Below, one piece after another: positions 63,201 through 64,000 of a stretch of 64,000 bases of DNA. Position 1 is the first letter of the stretch. The number at the start of each line of letters is the position of its first letter. The stretch is from Kudoa neothunni (lineage: Eukaryota; Cnidaria). Below the pieces are notes generated by a model that was not told the DNA's origin, did no database searches, and was given only the letters and a program-made list of their open reading frames with translations. The DNA lies in the NCBI GenBank assembly GCA_964304625.1, contig OZ199839.1:5208001-5272000 (forward strand), in the 5' to 3' direction. Position numbers and translations under genes: made by a program.

Positions 63201-64000
63201 TAATCAATTTTAAATCCTTCGAAATCTACATGATTTAAACTATAATAAGCATGTATATTAATAGAAGTTAACATAGAAAATTGTTCTATCCTTTGTAATA
63301 AATACAACGACAATATTGCAAATACAATAAAATGCAGCTACAAGGGCGTACAACCGACCAATACCCCTATTTCTCAACCAAACAATAATTTAAACAACAT
63401 TAATCAATAAATATGGTCGAAAAATATGAATACATCATTATTAGTAAACATTGTTGCTCACGAGAAACATCACAAGTCAGTCGCTCGCCCTTCGTATTTA
63501 TCGATATAGTTGGATCACGTCTCCCGCCTGGTTTGGATCCACTTGTGCGTGAGTATTATAGCTAATTGCGGAAATCGAATTGGTTTAAATACAAGAATCT
63601 TTATCTATTTTAAAATGAATGTGGGTTAAATAGACGATAATAATAGCCAAAATAATAGGCTGAACTTAGAGGTAATTGTGGAGCGCGTGGCTCTCCCAAT
63701 TTTAGCGTTTTTACAGTTTTTTTCGTCAGAAGTGATCTCAAAAAGTCTTATTTGCTCTTTTCATCTGTAGCGAATCAAAATTGTATAAACAAATTTTTCG
63801 TCTAGTCTCACACATGATGGCATAATGAAGACAATAGTCCCCACTATACATTGGAGGATTAGGGACCTATACTAGATGAGGTCCCAACGGCTTCCTTAAT
63901 TTTTAATAAGTTTTTTTAATTAATTAGAGTCAAAAAGTTATCTCAACAAATGAAAAAGTTATACAAATTGGGAATGCGCGAATGCCGCCAGATTAATAAA
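63201..64000. other. Window end, nothing recognised
   Basis: AT-rich sequence without protein-like open frames or paired repeats. Confidence 0.4.

Noticed and set aside
1-64000. Retroviral, LTR, Polinton or CRISPR-type structures
   Set aside because: No reverse transcriptase, integrase, capsid-like frame, long terminal repeats or regularly spaced repeats were seen.

Overview
The window looks like nuclear DNA from a small, AT-rich, intron-dense animal genome. Genes are eukaryotic, with many very short GT-AG introns (mostly 31-120 nt). The rest is filled with DNA transposons and tRNA-derived SINEs. No bacterial operons, CRISPR arrays, retroviral elements or clear LINEs were seen. The gene set (NBAS, SF3B6, POLE2, ALIX, a plant-type FAAH) together with Merlin, Tigger/pogo, piggyBac and hAT elements fits a reduced metazoan such as a myxozoan parasite. 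That assignment is inference from recalled families, not from a search.

Layout. 324-11577 (+) is a full-length homologue of NBAS, the Golgi-to-ER tether subunit; its 5' part is separated from the rest by an unusually long repeat-bearing intron. 15162-15641 (+) is SF3B6/p14, lying tail to tail with POLE2 on the minus strand (15717-18146). 18.1-23.1 kb is gene-free and holds a decayed Tigger-like element and a pogo-type MITE. 23070-26472 (-) is ALIX/PDCD6IP. 26.5-35.5 kb is an element field: a SINE split by a hAT MITE that is itself split by a piggyBac-type MITE, then a Merlin transposon with intact catalytic residues and a complete pair of ends, then a Tigger element. 35491-38197 (-) is a fatty-acid-amide-hydrolase-type amidase; I resolved it into 18 exons that join in frame to 607 residues. 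39-47 kb holds hAT elements, SINEs and a broken piggyBac with perfect TTAA ends. 48850-50370 and 59020-61049 (both -) are two diverged copies of an unrecognised gene for a secreted or membrane protein. Between them lie a large hAT element and an internally deleted piggyBac carrying a hAT insertion. The last 3 kb show only transposon ends.

The host genes act in general cell functions: vesicle tethering, splicing, replication, ESCRT-linked membrane work and lipid amide turnover. I see no sign that they form one system. The most novel material is the paralogous secreted/membrane pair, an unclassified repeat family with three copies, the extreme intron shortness, and the nested element stack.
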